NCBI GenBank assembly: GCA_034620365.1
Contig: JAQGEQ010000071.1
Span: 2,604,001-2,668,000 of the forward strand
Reading direction: 5' to 3'
Source of the DNA: Pegea sp. RAD2-039
Taxonomy: Eukaryota; Chordata; Thaliacea; Salpida; Salpidae
Length of the DNA: 64,000 nt
Positions 62,060 to 64,000 of the stretch are shown one piece after another (position 1 is the stretch's first letter; the number at the start of each line of letters is the position of its first letter). Both the position numbers and the translations under genes were made by a program. The notes under the pieces were generated by a model. The model was not told where the DNA came from and did not search any database. It was given only the letters and a program-made list of their open reading frames with translations.

Positions 62060-62555
62060 AGACCTTTAATTTTTTATCAATCTCTTCAAATTGTATGTAC
62101 TTCCAATTTTTGGATACACTGTCAGTACATGGATGCCATATCAAGTTGGTGATATCAAAAGAATCGAATCTGTTCATGCAACATTTACGAGATTGGTATG
62201 CAGGAAACTTAATATTAAATACGATAGTTATAAACATCGTCTTAGCTTATTAAATTAAGATTCTTCGGAAATTCGACGGATTAAATGCGATTCAATTCTT
62301 ATTTTTAAAATTATTCACAATTTAGTTGACCTTAAATTCGATTATTTCTTTTCCATTAGTCCTTCCCTCAAGTTGTATCAACTCAGACGATACCCATTAC
62401 ACCTTAATAAGCCCAAATCACCTAGTACGTTAATCAGAGCGAATTTTTCCTCATACCGTACAATTGGTACTTGGAACTAGCTGCCATCAGACATTGTCAT
62501 GTCAGAATCACTCGCGTTGTTAAAGCAGAAGTTGAAGAATCACTGCCATTTCTAA
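62060..62555 (+). mobile_element. Decayed CR1/Jockey-like LINE, 3' end of reverse transcriptase ORF
   Basis: The plus strand reads the typical C-terminal part of LINE reverse transcriptase. Blocks in order are LYVLPIFGYTVSTWMPYQ, IKRIESVHATFTRLVCRK, EIRRIKCDSILIFKIIHNLV, LNKPKSPSTLIRANFSSYR and TWN-stop-LPSDIVMSESLALLKQKL. Stop codons interrupt it at least twice, so it is inactive. A TA microsatellite follows 35 bp downstream, a common situation at LINE tails. Confidence 0.85.
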
Positions 62556-62589
62556 ACTGTGATTTTCCCCTTTTTTATATTATTAACAT

Positions 62590-62605
62590 TATATATATAT
62601 ATATA
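62590..62605. repeat. TA dinucleotide microsatellite
   Basis: Eight TA units just downstream of the LINE remnant. Confidence 0.9.
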
Positions 62606-64000
62606 GCACCATCCTTCGTATTTATTGAAATAAGTAAATATATTTGGATATGTGTAGCTCATTTGTTGATTATATTGAGTGAGTGTACGTTAAAAAAACG
62701 TTTTAGTTTTTAGGACTATTATCATTAAATTTTGACAGAAACTCGAATTTATGAAATTATAACTATCTGGATTTAGAATGATTCTCAATTAACTTTGTCT
62801 AATTATGTATAATAATATTTATTTAAGAAACTTTCAAATAGTTTTTATACTTTTTAAGCAACAGGTTAACTAAATATTTTATTAATTTTTTGTACCAAGT
62901 TGGTTATTAAGTCTTAACGATTTTTATTGATTCAATTAATTTATTCAACATATAGCTATAAGTGACAAATTATACAGCACTTTGACAAAAAACAGACAAC
63001 ATGAGAGAAAAGATAACAATAAGGCTCAAAAGATTCTGTAACATTCTTAACCAAAAACTCATCAGTAATATTAGCAGAATTGATTCTAATAGGGAAATGA
63101 AAATAAGCTTTTTTGATAATCCTTATACACAATGTTTAATAAACTAAAACTTTATTTACTTCCAAGTTTTATCTAATAACAGATTAATTTGTATTATACA
63201 ATTTTCAAAATCATATTTGCTGAAGATAGAATATCTATGACGTTGGTAAAAGATTGTTAAATGTTAAATATTAAGATACTTAGACTTTTTCAGGAAAATC
63301 ATTATTTATATTAATATGAAAATTACTGATACTTTTTTTTTAAATCCTAATAAACTTTCTCATACAAAATTTTGTTTAAATGATAAGTTTTTTAAAATTA
63401 CTTCAAACTTTTTTGACAGTTTGTAAGAAATATTTTGTAACAATCATTTATTAAACAAACTTATTTTAAAATTCAAAAAGTTGAATAGAATGTTTGCTAG
63501 CCTAAAATTATATAGTATACATTTATCTTTTACCTGAAAAGGAACATCAAGAAAATTTTCACAAACATTACCTGTGGTAACATTTTAAAATATATTTCAA
63601 AGCAATCTTTTTTAAATTAAATTTTTTTATGAATAAGAAGCACAGAGAATAAGAGCAATAGATTAAGCAAAAAGTTGTTATCTAGCTGATAATTTAGAAA
63701 GTCACAAATTTCATATTTGTTTAAGATGAGAGTGTATCATTCATAATTTTCCAATATTAAGTTAATAGAAATTTAGAATTAATTTCAGTGATTTAGAAAT
63801 TCAAATAGCTTTGAAATTGACAAAATATTTCTTTCAATATAACAAATTCTTTTGAAGTTTATTTTAGCAATTAACTAATTTTGGTAACTGGTAATTAATA
63901 AAATAAACCAACTAATAGACAACCAAAAAGAAGAGTATCCAGTAATTTTAGTTTGAAATCAAAACTTTTAAGCAGAAAGAATTATGTTATATGCCAAGCT
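62606..64000. other. AT-rich region to the window edge
   Basis: No gene, RNA or repeat recognised on either strand. Confidence 0.55.

Overview
The window is nuclear DNA from an AT-rich invertebrate animal. Genes have many short GT-AG introns. Recognisable genes belong to animal families (ABRACL, DPH2, a carotenoid oxygenase, a TMEM143-type protein), there are two eukaryotic tRNA genes, and there are decayed ends of non-LTR retrotransposons. I cannot name the species. One gene built largely of tiny symmetric exons recalls the micro-exon genes of flatworms, but that is a hint and not proof. All gene models were spliced by eye from the six frames; reading phase closes at every junction given.

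Layout, left to right. 1-2800 holds no convincing gene. 2801-4964 (+) is DPH2, interrupted by one in-frame TAA and by an exact 38-bp duplication that shifts the frame. 5674-5828 (+) holds tRNA-Ile(AAT) and tRNA-Asp(GTC), nine bases apart. 5880-15101 (-) reads as one giant gene of 11 exons (about 2,814 residues) that ends in a transmembrane segment; it is studded with the palindrome TGACGTCA, which also lies 79 bp upstream of its start. 16368-21244 (-) is a complete 10-exon carotenoid oxygenase (528 residues), with the two-exon ABRACL gene (16852-17686, +) nested in its last intron. 22035-24869 (-) is a TMEM143/DUF3754 gene. 27001-28520 (+) is an Arg/Gly-rich protein with a possible alternative C terminus.

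29359-38417 (-) is the most striking locus: 36 exons, eight of 15 nt and five of 27 nt, with every intron from the third onward in phase 2. The exons repeat as a cassette (acidic exon, 27-nt exon, 57/60-nt exon, 15-nt exon with a GFFKK-like motif).

41631-60105 is a tandem array of 3.67 units of about 5,037 bp. Each unit carries a seven-exon coiled-coil gene (-), giving four complete genes; the first has a sharply diverged internal patch. Decayed LINE 3' ends flank the array at 39827-40445 and about 62060-62555. The rest is AT-rich sequence without visible genes.

No shared pathway joins these genes. DPH2 serves diphthamide synthesis, the carotenoid oxygenase serves retinoid/apocarotenoid metabolism, and ABRACL is linked to actin regulation. 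The giant gene, the small-exon gene and the coiled-coil array are lineage-specific in appearance and I recognise no family for them.
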